From Microvirga sesbaniae (lineage in GTDB: Bacteria; Pseudomonadota; Alphaproteobacteria; Rhizobiales; Beijerinckiaceae), in assembly GCF_025460805.1 (NCBI RefSeq), contig NZ_JAMXFJ010000015.1, positions 80,825-144,824 of the forward strand: DNA of 64,000 bases, written 5' to 3'. Under the pieces are notes generated by a model. The model saw nothing but the letters and a program-made list of their open reading frames with translations. It did not search any database and was not told the DNA's origin. This document shows, in pieces, positions 26,136-35,673 of this stretch. A program made the translations under genes and the position numbers. The stretch's first letter is position 1, and each line of letters opens with the position of its first letter.

Positions 26136-27356
26136 ATGCCTCGCGCTCTTCTCATCGTGCTCGATTCGGTCGGTATCGGCGGAGCCGAGGATGCGGACGC
26201 CTATGGCGACGCCGGCGCCGACACGGTCGGGCACATCGCCGAGGCCTGCGCGGCCGGACGGGGCGACCAGGCCGGCCTGCGCGCGGGGCCGCTGCGGCTG
26301 CCGCACATGACGGCGCTCGGCCTCGGCCTCGCCTGCGAAGCCTCGACGGGGCGCATGCCGCCGAACCTCGCGCCCCAGGGCTCCCTCAAGGGTTCCTGGG
26401 GCTACGGCGTCGAGACCTCGAAGGGCAAGGACACGCCCTCGGGCCATTGGGAGATCGCGGGCGTTCCCGTCACCTTCGACTGGGGCTACTTCCCCGATAC
26501 CGTCCCGACCTTCCCGGAGGAGCTGATCGCGGCGTTCATCGCGCGCGGCGCGCTACCGGGCATTCTCGGGAACAAGCACGCCTCCGGCACCGCCATCATC
26601 GACGAGTTCGGCGCCGAGCACATGCGCACCGGCAAGCCGATCTTCTACACCTCCGTCGACAGCGTGCTGCAGATCGCCGCCCACGAGGAAACCTTCGGGC
26701 TGGAGCGGCTCTACGAGCTCTGCCGGATCGGGCGCGAGCTCTGCGACCCCTACAAGATCGGCCGCGTGATCGCCCGGCCCTTCGTCGGATCGTCGGAAGC
26801 GGGCTTCAGGCGCACCGGCAACCGCAAGGACTTCGCCACGCCGCCGCCGGCCGACACCATCCTCGACACATTGACGAAGGCCGGGCGCCCGGTGGTCACG
26901 GTCGGCAAGATCGGCGACATCTTCGCCCATCGCGGCACCGGCCGGGAGGTCAAGCCCAACGGCAACGACGCCTGCCTGTCCGCCGCCATCGCGGCGATCA
27001 AGGACCTGCCGGACGGCGGCTTCGTCTTCGCCAACCTGGTCGATTTCGACAGCGAGTTCGGCCACCGCCGCGACATCCCGGGCTATGCCGCCGCCCTCGA
27101 GGCCTTCGACCGGCGCATCCCGGAGATCGAGGCCGCTCTCAAGGACGGCGACCTCGTGGTCATCACCGCCGACCACGGCAACGATCCCTCCTGGCGGGGC
27201 TCCGACCACACCCGCGAGCACGTGCCGATCCTGAGCTTCGGGACGGGCGTGCCCCAGGGCCCGATCGGCCGGCGGGAGAGCTTTGCCGATATCGGCGCGA
27301 GCGTGCTGGCCCATCTGGGCGTGCCGCGTGCCGGCAAAGGCACCCCATGGCTCTGA
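26136..27356 (+). CDS. deoB: Phosphopentomutase
   Basis: Interconverts (deoxy)ribose 1- and 5-phosphate, linking nucleoside phosphorolysis to central carbon. The 406-residue metalloenzyme of the alkaline-phosphatase superfamily begins ALLIVLDSVGIGGAEDA with a metal-ligand Asp, has the cap-domain KDTPSGHWE motif, and ends with TADHGNDPSWRGSDHTREH, carrying the other metal ligands. Its partners deoA, deoC, cdd and a purine nucleoside phosphorylase are 8-13 kb away on the opposite strand. Confidence 0.96.
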   Translation: MPRALLIVLDSVGIGGAEDADAYGDAGADTVGHIAEACAAGRGDQAGLRAGPLRLPHMTALGLGLACEASTGRMPPNLAPQGSLKGSWGYGVETSKGKDTPSGHWEIAGVPVTFDWGYFPDTVPTFPEELIAAFIARGALPGILGNKHASGTAIIDEFGAEHMRTGKPIFYTSVDSVLQIAAHEETFGLERLYELCRIGRELCDPYKIGRVIARPFVGSSEAGFRRTGNRKDFATPPPADTILDTLTKAGRPVVTVGKIGDIFAHRGTGREVKPNGNDACLSAAIAAIKDLPDGGFVFANLVDFDSEFGHRRDIPGYAAALEAFDRRIPEIEAALKDGDLVVITADHGNDPSWRGSDHTREHVPILSFGTGVPQGPIGRRESFADIGASVLAHLGVPRAGKGTPWL

Positions 27357-27363
27357 TCCGGCG

Positions 27364-27471
27364 CGTCATGGCCGGCCCCGGACTCGATCCGGGATCGGTC
27401 CAGCCCATCCCGATCCGGTGAATCGCGGCGCTTCTCGCATCGGGATCACCGGCACGAGGCCGGTGACCACG
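27364..27471 (+). repeat. Bipartite cloverleaf repeat, copy 6
   Basis: CGTCAT, an expanded GGCC arm (GGCCGGCCCCGGACTCGATC region with extra bases before CCCATCCCGAT), then ATCGGGAT, ACC arm CACCGGCACGAGGCCGGTG and ACCACG. The arm expansion makes it 108 nt long. Confidence 0.85.
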
Positions 27472-27548
27472 GATGAACAGCGGCATCGGTCCTCGGGAAA
27501 GGCCAAGCTGCCGCACCTTCGCCTGCCGCCATTGACGGCACCGAAACT

Positions 27549-27577
27549 TTGGATCAGTCTGCCAAGGATCGTATGGA
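27549..27577 (+). promoter_or_regulatory. Candidate promoter of the URC operon
   Basis: TTGGAT (27549-27554), a 17-nt spacer and TATGGA (27572-27577) stand 56 nt before the URC1 start. The hexamers deviate moderately from consensus; the spacing is ideal. GGATC occurs twice 10 nt apart (27551-27555 and 27566-27570) and could be a regulator half-site pair. Confidence 0.35.
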
Positions 27578-27632
27578 GGCTCTCCGACGATCGGTCGAGG
27601 GAGTCTTCCCGTTTTTGCGTGGAAGATCGTTC

Positions 27633-28895
<1,263 letters not shown>

Positions 28896-28996
28896 CGCCG
28901 GCATCTTAACCTTCTCGTCAAACGGTCGCGCGCCGGGATGCTGCGCGGCCGAAAGACTATGCTATCGCTCCCGACCCGAGAGCACCGGAGCCCTGC

Positions 28997-30250
28997 GTGA
29001 CGGACCAGCCTGACCTGTCTTCAGAGACCAAAGCCGCCCGAAGCCTGCTGACCGCCGCCGCGGTGCGCGACCGCTCGCACCAGCTCCTGCGAGCCGGGCT
29101 CGAGGGACGCCTCGATCATTTCACGGTCGATCTCGGCCGGCTCGAACCCTGCGCCGACGAGGTCGTGGCGACGATCCGCGACGCCTACCCGTCCCTCGAC
29201 ATTCCCTTCCACGCCCGCTGGCGCCATTTCGCCGCCGGCGGCCACGAGCGCTGGGATGCGGTGATGCACGGCGCTCCCTGGGAAACCGCCGCCGACATGG
29301 CCCGCTCGGCCTTCGACCTCGCCATCGTGTCCGTCCTGCTCGACGCAGGCGCGGGCGCGCAATGGCGCTACGAGGAGGGCCGCACGGGCGAGACCTATAT
29401 CCGTTCCGAAGGCCTCGCGGTGGCGAGCTTCGACCTGTTCGTGAGCGGTGCCTTCTCCAGCAGGCCGGAAGATCCGTTCCGCGTGGATGCGGACGTGCTG
29501 ATGACCCTCACGGCCGAGGATCTGGCGGAAGGCTTCCAGGTCTCGGGTGACAATCCGCTGGTCGGGCTCGAAGGCCGCGCCGCCCTGCTCAACCGCCTGG
29601 GCCGCGTCGTCGCGACGAACCCGGACATCTTCGGGCAGGTCGACGATCCGAGGCCCGGCGGGCTGTTCGACGTGATCGCGGCGACCGCCGAGAACGACGA
29701 GATCAGGGCCACATCCATTCTCGAGGCGCTGCTCACCCATCTCGGACCGATCTGGCCGGGACGGATCAGCCTGGGCGGGATCGATCTCGGCGACACCTGG
29801 CGCCATCCCCTGGTGGAGGCGCCGGATGCCACGAACGGATTGATCCCGTTCCACAAGCTGTCCCAGTGGCTGTCCTATTCGCTGATCGAGCCGCTCGAAT
29901 GGGCGAGCTTCACGGTCGTCGACATCGATGGCCTCACGGGCCTGCCCGAATACCGCAATGGCGGCCTCTTCCTCGACACGGGCGTGATCGCCCTGAAGGA
30001 TCCGGCCGATGCCGACCGCTCCCACGCGGTGGATTCCAGGCTCGTGGTGGAATGGCGGGCCTTGACCGTCGCTCTTCTCGACCGCATTGCCGAACCCATC
30101 CGGGCGAAGCTAGGATTCGCCGCGGGAGATTTTCCCCTGGCCAAGGTGCTGGAAGGCGGCACCTGGGCGACGGGGCGGAGACTGGCGAAGGAGAAGCGCG
30201 GCGACGGCTCGCCCCCTCTCAGCGTGATCAGTGACGGGACAGTGTTTTAG
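28997..30250 (+). CDS. urc4: DUF1688 protein, URC4 homologue
   Basis: A 417-residue DUF1688-family protein. Recognisable family features are RSAFDLAIVSVLLDAGAG, GRTGETYIRSEGLAVASFD and HKLSQWLSYSLIEPLEW. In the yeast URC pathway URC4 is required for uracil breakdown, but its reaction is unresolved. The start is GTG with GGAG six nt upstream. A 101-nt gap separates it from URC1, including a GC-rich 8-bp hairpin at about 28925-28950. upp starts 36 nt after its stop. Confidence 0.9.
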   Translation: MTDQPDLSSETKAARSLLTAAAVRDRSHQLLRAGLEGRLDHFTVDLGRLEPCADEVVATIRDAYPSLDIPFHARWRHFAAGGHERWDAVMHGAPWETAADMARSAFDLAIVSVLLDAGAGAQWRYEEGRTGETYIRSEGLAVASFDLFVSGAFSSRPEDPFRVDADVLMTLTAEDLAEGFQVSGDNPLVGLEGRAALLNRLGRVVATNPDIFGQVDDPRPGGLFDVIAATAENDEIRATSILEALLTHLGPIWPGRISLGGIDLGDTWRHPLVEAPDATNGLIPFHKLSQWLSYSLIEPLEWASFTVVDIDGLTGLPEYRNGGLFLDTGVIALKDPADADRSHAVDSRLVVEWRALTVALLDRIAEPIRAKLGFAAGDFPLAKVLEGGTWATGRRLAKEKRGDGSPPLSVISDGTVF

Positions 30251-30286
30251 ATGAATCAGCAGACGACGATCAAAGAGGGAAAAAGC

Positions 30287-30916
30287 ATGCAGGGCGTCAC
30301 GGTGGTCGATCATCCGCTGGTTCAGCACAAGCTGACCCTGATGCGGGACAGGGAGCGCTCGACGAAGGGCTTCCGCCAGCTCCTCAACGAAATCGGCATG
30401 CTGCTCTGCTACGAGGTCACCCGAGACCTGCCCATGGAGCGCATCCAGATCGAGACGCCGCTCACCACCATGGAAGGCGCGCAGATCGCCGGCAAGAAGC
30501 TCGTTTTCGCCCCCATCCTGCGCGCGGGCGTCGGCTTCCTCGACGGCATGCTCACCCTGGTTCCCGCCGCCCGCGTCGCCCATATCGGCCTCTACCGTGA
30601 TCCGGAATCGCTCCAGGCGGTGGAATACTACTTCAAGGCTCCCAGCGACCTCGCCGACCGCATGGTGCTGGTGCTCGACCCGATGCTGGCGACGGCCAAC
30701 TCCGCGGTGGCGGCCATCGACCGGCTGAAGGAGCGCGGCGCCAAGGACCTGCGCTTCGTCTGCCTGCTCGCGGCGCCGGAGGGCATCGAGAAGCTGCGCG
30801 GCGCGCATCCGGACGTGCATATCTGGACCGCGTCCATCGACGAGCGGCTGAACGATCACGGCTACATCGTGCCGGGCCTCGGCGATGCCGGCGACCGGAT
30901 GTACGGAACGCGCTAA
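30287..30916 (+). CDS. upp: Uracil phosphoribosyltransferase
   Basis: Makes UMP from uracil and PRPP. The 209-residue protein begins MQGVTVVDHPLVQHKLTLMR, matching the E. coli Upp start and length, and has the PRPP loop VDPMLATANSAVAAID (ATGGS in most homologues, ATANS here) and the C-terminal YIVPGLGDAGDRMYGT uracil-binding segment. The ATG at 30287 has AGAGGGA six nt upstream; an ATG at 30251 would add 12 residues and has no such site. In this operon UMP would be the substrate delivered to the URC enzymes as well as a salvage product. Confidence 0.95.
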   Translation: MQGVTVVDHPLVQHKLTLMRDRERSTKGFRQLLNEIGMLLCYEVTRDLPMERIQIETPLTTMEGAQIAGKKLVFAPILRAGVGFLDGMLTLVPAARVAHIGLYRDPESLQAVEYYFKAPSDLADRMVLVLDPMLATANSAVAAIDRLKERGAKDLRFVCLLAAPEGIEKLRGAHPDVHIWTASIDERLNDHGYIVPGLGDAGDRMYGTR

Positions 30917-30932
30917 TCAAGGATCGTCCATC

Positions 30933-31835
30933 TTGCGCTTCATCGTCGCCGATTGGGGAACGACCCGCTTTCGTGGCTATCTGATCGAGGACGAGACCAT
31001 TCTCGATCAGGTCTCGTCGAACGAGGGCGTCTCGGCCCTCCGACAAGGCCAGCACCGGGACGTGTTCCTGCGCCAGTGCGGGCATTGGCTGAAGGCCGAG
31101 CCGGATGCGCCGGTGCTGCTCGTCGGCATGGTGGGAAGCCGCGAGGGCTGGGTCGAGGCGCCTTATGCCACCTGCCCGGCCGGCCCGGCCGAGATCGCCC
31201 GGGCGCTCGTGCCGGTGGATCTGGAGAACGGCCGCCGGGGCTATATCATTCCCGGCCTGTTCTGCGAGCCCGCTCCCGGCGCCGCCGACGTGATGCGCGG
31301 CGAGGAGACGCTGGTCCTCGGCGCCGGAATCGAGAACGGGTTGATCTGCTCGGCGGGCACCCACCCGAAATGGATCGAGATGAGGGACGGGCGCATCGAG
31401 CGTTTCGCCACCTATATGACCGGCGAGATGTACGCTCTCCTGCGCGAGCACTCCATGATCGGTCGACCGGCCACCGCGCCGGAAGACCCGGCAGGCTTCG
31501 ACATCGGCCTGGATGCCGCCGAGCGCAACAGCGGCGCGAACAGGGTCGGCCTGCTCCACCTCCTGTTCAGCGCCCGCGCCTCCGTGGTGTCGGGGCGGAT
31601 GAACAGCAACCTCCTGGCGCCTTATCTCTCCGGTTTGCTGACCGGCGACGAGATCAACGGCGCGCTGGCGCAGTTCGGCCGCCCCGCCTCCGTGACGATC
31701 CTGGCCGCGCCGGAGCGCGCCGAGCTCTACGCCCACGCGCTCAAGCGGCACGGCATCGAGACGAGGACCAAGGACACGCAGCAGGCCCTCATCGCCGGCC
31801 TGGCCCGGATCGTGCGCCAGCACGCCCTGGGGTGA
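30933..31835 (+). CDS. dgoK: 2-dehydro-3-deoxygalactonokinase-like sugar kinase
   Basis: A 300-residue actin-fold kinase of the DgoK family. The opening MRFIVADWGTTRFRGYLI is the phosphate-1 loop, followed by GMVGSREGWVEAPY, FCEPAPGAADVMRGEETLVL and a C-terminal adenosine segment. DgoK phosphorylates 2-keto-3-deoxygalactonate. No dgoA, dgoD or other galactonate gene is near; instead it follows upp by 16 nt with AAGGA at 30919-30923 and a TTG start at 30933. The context suggests a job in pyrimidine or pentose breakdown, but the substrate cannot be assigned from sequence. Confidence 0.85.
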   Translation: MRFIVADWGTTRFRGYLIEDETILDQVSSNEGVSALRQGQHRDVFLRQCGHWLKAEPDAPVLLVGMVGSREGWVEAPYATCPAGPAEIARALVPVDLENGRRGYIIPGLFCEPAPGAADVMRGEETLVLGAGIENGLICSAGTHPKWIEMRDGRIERFATYMTGEMYALLREHSMIGRPATAPEDPAGFDIGLDAAERNSGANRVGLLHLLFSARASVVSGRMNSNLLAPYLSGLLTGDEINGALAQFGRPASVTILAAPERAELYAHALKRHGIETRTKDTQQALIAGLARIVRQHALG

Positions 31836-32193
31836 CGCTTCCGATCGTCCCGGACAGGGATCCTGCCCCCTTGCGGCGGCATGAAGGGTGGAGGCCGCAC
31901 GGTCGGAGCGATGTGCTTGCAGGATTCCCGGCCAATCGTTCCCCCGCGTCATCACCGGCCTTGCGCCGGTGATCCCGATGCGGAAAGGCGCCGAGCCCCA
32001 GCGGATCGGGATGGCCTGGGCAAGCCCGGCCATGACGGGACGGGTGTGACGGGCTGGTCTCACCCGGTTACGCCGCTCCCGTGCCTGGCGCTCACCCACG
32101 AAGGCGTCAGAAGCCCTCCGGGGTGACACGGGTCGCTTCCACACTTAAAACCTCATCCCAAACCATCGTTCTCAACGGTCCAGGTCGAACCTC
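31836..32193. other. Intergenic region with one repeat, no gene seen
   Basis: 358 nt between dgoK and the M17 peptidase gene. It contains the complete repeat copy at 31947-32037. The remaining sequence (31836-31946 and 32038-32193) shows no ORF with a ribosome-binding site, no intrinsic terminator and no convincing promoter. Confidence 0.6.
31947..32037 (-). repeat. Bipartite cloverleaf repeat, copy 7
   Basis: A nearly complete copy: CGTCAT, ACC arm CACCGGCCTTGCGCCGGTG, ATCCCGAT, 25-nt loop, ATCGGGAT, GGCC arm GGCCTGGGCAAGCCCGGCC with one mismatch, ATGACG. Confidence 0.92.
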
Positions 32194-33576
32194 ATGCCCC
32201 ATCCCCTCCTCGTCTCCGCAAATGACGCCTCGACGCCCATCTGGCTCGTGAGCGAACGGACCTGGCCGGAGATCGCCGGGCAGCTCCCGCCGATCGCTCG
32301 GGGTTTTGCGAAGGCGCAGGGCTTCGAGGGCAAGGCCGGGAGCCACTGCCTGCTCCCCAACACGGACGGCGGCCTCGCGGGCGTCGTCTTCGGCCTGAAC
32401 GGCACGGATGCCAGGCACAGCGATCCGTTCCTCGTCGGCAAGCTCCCGACCCTTTTGCCCGACGGGGACTACCGCTTCGAGACCGACCCGCCGAACCCGA
32501 CGCTCGCGACCCTCGCGTGGCTTCTGGGCAGCTACAGCTTCGACCGCTATCGCAAGCGCGGCGAGAAGTCGGTTCGCCTCGTGACGCCGAAGGGCGTCGA
32601 GGCCGACGAGATCTCGCACATCGCGGACGCGGTCTATGCCAGCCGTGACCTCGTCAATACGCCCACCAGCGATCTCGGCCCCGACGGAATCGAGGCGGCC
32701 GCACGGGAACTGGCCGAGCGGCACGGCGCCGCCTTCACCAGCATCGTGGGCGACGATCTTCTGGCGCGAAACTTCCCGATGATCCATGCGGTCGGCCGTG
32801 CCTCGATCACGCCGCCGCGCCTGATCGATTTCACCTGGGGCAAGGCCGATGCGCCGCGCGTCACCCTGGTGGGCAAGGGCGTCGCTTTCGATACCGGCGG
32901 TCTCGACATCAAGCCCGCCTCCTCGATGCTGCTCATGCGCAAGGACATGGGCGGTGCGGCCGCCACCCTCGCGCTCGCCTCGATGATCATGGATGCCGGG
33001 CTGCCCGTGCGCCTGCGCGTGCTGATTCCGGCGGTCGAGAACTCCATCTCCGGTAACGCGTTCCGGCCGGGAGACATTCTGCCGAGCCGCAAGGGCATCA
33101 CGGTGGAGATCGGCAACACCGATGCGGAAGGCCGGCTCATCCTGGCCGATGCCCTGGCGCTCGCGGACGAGGAGAGCCCCGACCTCCTGGTCGATTTCGC
33201 CACCCTCACGGGGGCTGCCCGCGTGGCGCTGGGGCCCGAGCTGCCGCCCTTCTACACCGATGACGATGCGCTGGCCGCCGACATCGCCCGCCACGGCATG
33301 GCGGAGAACGATCCCGTATGGCGCATGCCGCTCTGGGCGCCCTACCAGAGCCAGCTCGATTCCAAGTTCGCCGACATGAACAACACCGGCGGGCCCATGG
33401 GCGGCTCCATCACGGCGGCCCTGTTCCTGCGGCGCTTCGTGTCGTCCGCGCAGGCGCACGTGCATTTCGACATCTTCGCCTGGAACAATTCCACCAGGCC
33501 CGCGCGGCCCGAAGGCGGCGAGGTTCAGGCGGCCCGCGCCATGTATGCTCTCCTGAAGGAGCGCTATGGCGTCTGA
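32194..33576 (+). CDS. M17-family leucyl aminopeptidase
   Basis: A 460-residue cytoplasmic dizinc aminopeptidase. The catalytic domain has VGKGVAFDTGGLDIK from residue 226 (metal ligands Lys228 and Asp233), RKDMGG at 249-254 and NTDAEGRL at 308-315 with the catalytic Arg and metal ligands. The N-terminal 150 residues are the non-catalytic domain and are more divergent than in PepA. It releases N-terminal residues from short peptides; PepA's DNA-binding role is not implied. The NlpC/P60 gene follows on the same strand after 62 nt. Confidence 0.93.
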   Translation: MPHPLLVSANDASTPIWLVSERTWPEIAGQLPPIARGFAKAQGFEGKAGSHCLLPNTDGGLAGVVFGLNGTDARHSDPFLVGKLPTLLPDGDYRFETDPPNPTLATLAWLLGSYSFDRYRKRGEKSVRLVTPKGVEADEISHIADAVYASRDLVNTPTSDLGPDGIEAAARELAERHGAAFTSIVGDDLLARNFPMIHAVGRASITPPRLIDFTWGKADAPRVTLVGKGVAFDTGGLDIKPASSMLLMRKDMGGAAATLALASMIMDAGLPVRLRVLIPAVENSISGNAFRPGDILPSRKGITVEIGNTDAEGRLILADALALADEESPDLLVDFATLTGAARVALGPELPPFYTDDDALAADIARHGMAENDPVWRMPLWAPYQSQLDSKFADMNNTGGPMGGSITAALFLRRFVSSAQAHVHFDIFAWNNSTRPARPEGGEVQAARAMYALLKERYGV

Positions 33577-33638
33577 CCGGATGGCAGAAATGCCTCGAAC
33601 AGGGTAGAAGATGGCATGATCGTTCCGGAGCCGTCCCG

Positions 33639-34490
33639 ATGAGTTTCGACCGCCGCATCACGCCCGTCCGCGCAGACCTGGCCGATGAACGCCTGCGCGG
33701 GCAGGTCGAGGCCGAACGTTTCACCACCGGGACGGTCAGGCGCATCGTCTCCCCGTTCTCGCCCCTGCACCGCCATCCCTCCCGCGAAGCGCCCGTCGAC
33801 ACGCAGGCGATCTTTGGGGAAAGCGTGACCGTCTACGACGAGCACGAGGGCTGGGCCTGGGTGCAACTCCATGGCGACGGCTATGTGGGCTATCTGTCGA
33901 GCGTTGCTCTAGGGGAAGCCAGAGACGCGCCAACCCACAGGGTCCGGGCGATCCGGACCTTCATCTACCCGGGCCCCAACCTGAAACTGCCTTTTCAGGA
34001 CTACCTGACGCTGAACTCCACGGTGGCCGTGACGGAAACACAGGGCGATTACGCGCGGCTTGCCACCGGCGGCTGGGTCTTCGCCCCGCACCTGGACGGG
34101 CTCGACACGTTCGAAGACGATTACGTGAGCGTCGCCGAGCGCTTCCTGCACACGCCCTATCTCTGGGGCGGCAAGACGAGCCTCGGCATCGACTGCTCGG
34201 GACTGGCCCAGACCGTGCTGGCTGCCGCCGGCATCGAGGCTCCGCGCGACAGCGACATGCAGGAGCGCGCACTCGGGACGCCCGTCGCGGTGACACCGGG
34301 CCTCAGCGGCCTCCAGCGCGGCGATCTCGTGTTCTGGAAGGGCCATGTGGGGCTGATGATGGACGCCACGAACGTCATCCACGCCACCGGCCACAGCATG
34401 ACCGTGATGATCGAGCCGCTCGCGGTCGCCGAGGAGCGTATCCGCCGGACGAGCTACGGGCCGATCAGCTCGATCAAGCGGCTCGGCTGA
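33639..34490 (+). CDS. NlpC/P60 peptidase with SH3-like domains
   Basis: A 283-residue cysteine peptidase resembling YkfC-type gamma-D-glutamyl-diamino-acid endopeptidases. Residues 30-90 and 100-150 look like two bacterial SH3 domains (GWAWVQLHGDGYVGYLSS, GDYARLATGGWVFAPH), and the NlpC/P60 domain has Cys186 in GIDCSGL, His236 in GHVGLM and His248. No signal peptide is visible, so a cytoplasmic role in recycling murein peptides is likely (inference). GGAG lies eight nt before the ATG. The M17 peptidase upstream could finish the degradation of its products. Confidence 0.9.
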   Translation: MSFDRRITPVRADLADERLRGQVEAERFTTGTVRRIVSPFSPLHRHPSREAPVDTQAIFGESVTVYDEHEGWAWVQLHGDGYVGYLSSVALGEARDAPTHRVRAIRTFIYPGPNLKLPFQDYLTLNSTVAVTETQGDYARLATGGWVFAPHLDGLDTFEDDYVSVAERFLHTPYLWGGKTSLGIDCSGLAQTVLAAAGIEAPRDSDMQERALGTPVAVTPGLSGLQRGDLVFWKGHVGLMMDATNVIHATGHSMTVMIEPLAVAEERIRRTSYGPISSIKRLG

Positions 34491-34528
34491 ACTCTCGCAG
34501 CCGGGACTGTCCTCTCGGCGATTTCTCT

Positions 34529-34619
34529 CGTCATGGCCGGGCCTGTCTCGGCCATCCCGCTACGGAAAGGCGCGGCGCGACAACCAATCGGGATCACCGG
34601 CACAAGGCCGGTGATGACG
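34529..34619 (+). repeat. Bipartite cloverleaf repeat, copy 8
   Basis: CGTCAT, GGCC arm GGCCGGGCCTGTCTCGGCC, ATCCCGC, a loop of about 27 nt, ATCGGGAT, ACC arm CACCGGCACAAGGCCGGTG, ATGACG. It lies between convergent genes. Confidence 0.92.
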
Positions 34620-34687
34620 TTGACGTCACGGGCCTTCATTGGAGCTGCTTCCACTCACGTGGAATCATCTCTCTTCGTTGCCGAGCC

Positions 34688-34730
34688 GCATTTTTTGACG
34701 GTGAACCGAATCCACTTCACCGAAAAATGC
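34688..34730. repeat. Second-type inverted repeat with AATGCTCTA tail
   Basis: GCATTTTTTGACGGTGAA (34688-34705) pairs with TTCACCGAAAAATGC (34716-34730); the two arms match over 15 bp except for a 3-nt TGA bulge on the left. The tail ATGCTCTA (34727-34734) recalls the GATGCTCTA end of the element at 1-45, and the tail supplies the stop codon of the dehydrogenase gene. On the minus strand the T-run of the left arm lies inside the stem, so it is not a standard terminator. Confidence 0.7.
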
Positions 34731-34731
34731 T

Positions 34732-35673
34732 CTAATAGCCCCGCGTCCGATCAACGACATTCTCGAACGCCTCCCCGGCCTCATGGCGGCGGATCTGCCG
34801 CGCGATGTAGCGCGCCGTCGCTTCCGGCTCGCTCGTCGCCGAGTTGTGCGGGGTGATCGTCACGCGCGGATGCGACCAGAGGGGTGATGCCTCCGGCAGG
34901 GGCTCCGTCTCGAACACGTCGAGGGTCGCCGCCATCAGCGTGCCGTCGTCGAGGCAGGAGAGGATGTCCGCCTCGACTTGCAGCTTGCCGCGCCCCGCAT
35001 TGATCAGGATCGGGCCGCCGAGCCTGCCGTCGCGTGGGAGTTTCTCGAACAGGGAGCGATTGAGGATGCCCTTCGTGTCCGGCGTGAGCGGCATGAGCGC
35101 GATGAGGATGTCGGTTCGGTTCAGGAACGGGGTCAATCCCCCCTCGCCCGCATAGACCTCGAAGCCTTCGACGGCTTTCGGCGTGCGGCTCCAGCCGGCC
35201 ACATCGAAGCCCATCATCGTCAGCTTGCGCGCGGAATCCTGCCCCAGCACCCCGAACCCCATGATGCCGACGCGCACGTCTCCGGCGATCGGCGGCGCCC
35301 GGTCGGGGTTCCAGCGCTTCGCCTTCTGGTCCTCGTCGAAGCGGCGCTGCTCGCGCAGGTGCATGAGGCAATGGAGCACCATGTACTCGCTCATGCGATG
35401 GGTGAGATCGTCCTGCGCCACGCGCACGATGGGCACGTCGGGCAGATTCGGATAGCTCATCAGGTGATCGACGCCCGCGCCCAGCGAGAAGATCGCCTCG
35501 AGGCTCGACAGGTTGGACAGGCTCCCGGGCTTCGGGCCCCAGGTCGCCACATAGCGGATGGCGCTCCTGTCGAAATCCTCGCCCAGCACGGCGATGTCCC
35601 GATCCGGCAGGTGGCGCCGGAAGCGCTCGACCCAGGGCTGCGTCTCCCAGGTGACGGCGACAAGAAGGCTCAT
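34732..35673 (-). CDS. ghrA: Glyoxylate/hydroxypyruvate reductase A-like dehydrogenase
   Basis: A 313-residue NAD(P)-dependent D-2-hydroxyacid dehydrogenase of the GhrA branch. The Rossmann motif is GIMGFGVLGQDSARKL; ILINAGRGKLQ carries the catalytic Arg, and TITPHNSAT has the His at the expected place. GhrA reduces glyoxylate and hydroxypyruvate. Its start overlaps the deoA stop by ATGA, so it is translationally coupled to nucleoside catabolism; a role with an aldehyde or keto acid produced by that pathway is an inference. Confidence 0.9.
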   Translation of the reverse strand: MSLLVAVTWETQPWVERFRRHLPDRDIAVLGEDFDRSAIRYVATWGPKPGSLSNLSSLEAIFSLGAGVDHLMSYPNLPDVPIVRVAQDDLTHRMSEYMVLHCLMHLREQRRFDEDQKAKRWNPDRAPPIAGDVRVGIMGFGVLGQDSARKLTMMGFDVAGWSRTPKAVEGFEVYAGEGGLTPFLNRTDILIALMPLTPDTKGILNRSLFEKLPRDGRLGGPILINAGRGKLQVEADILSCLDDGTLMAATLDVFETEPLPEASPLWSHPRVTITPHNSATSEPEATARYIARQIRRHEAGEAFENVVDRTRGY

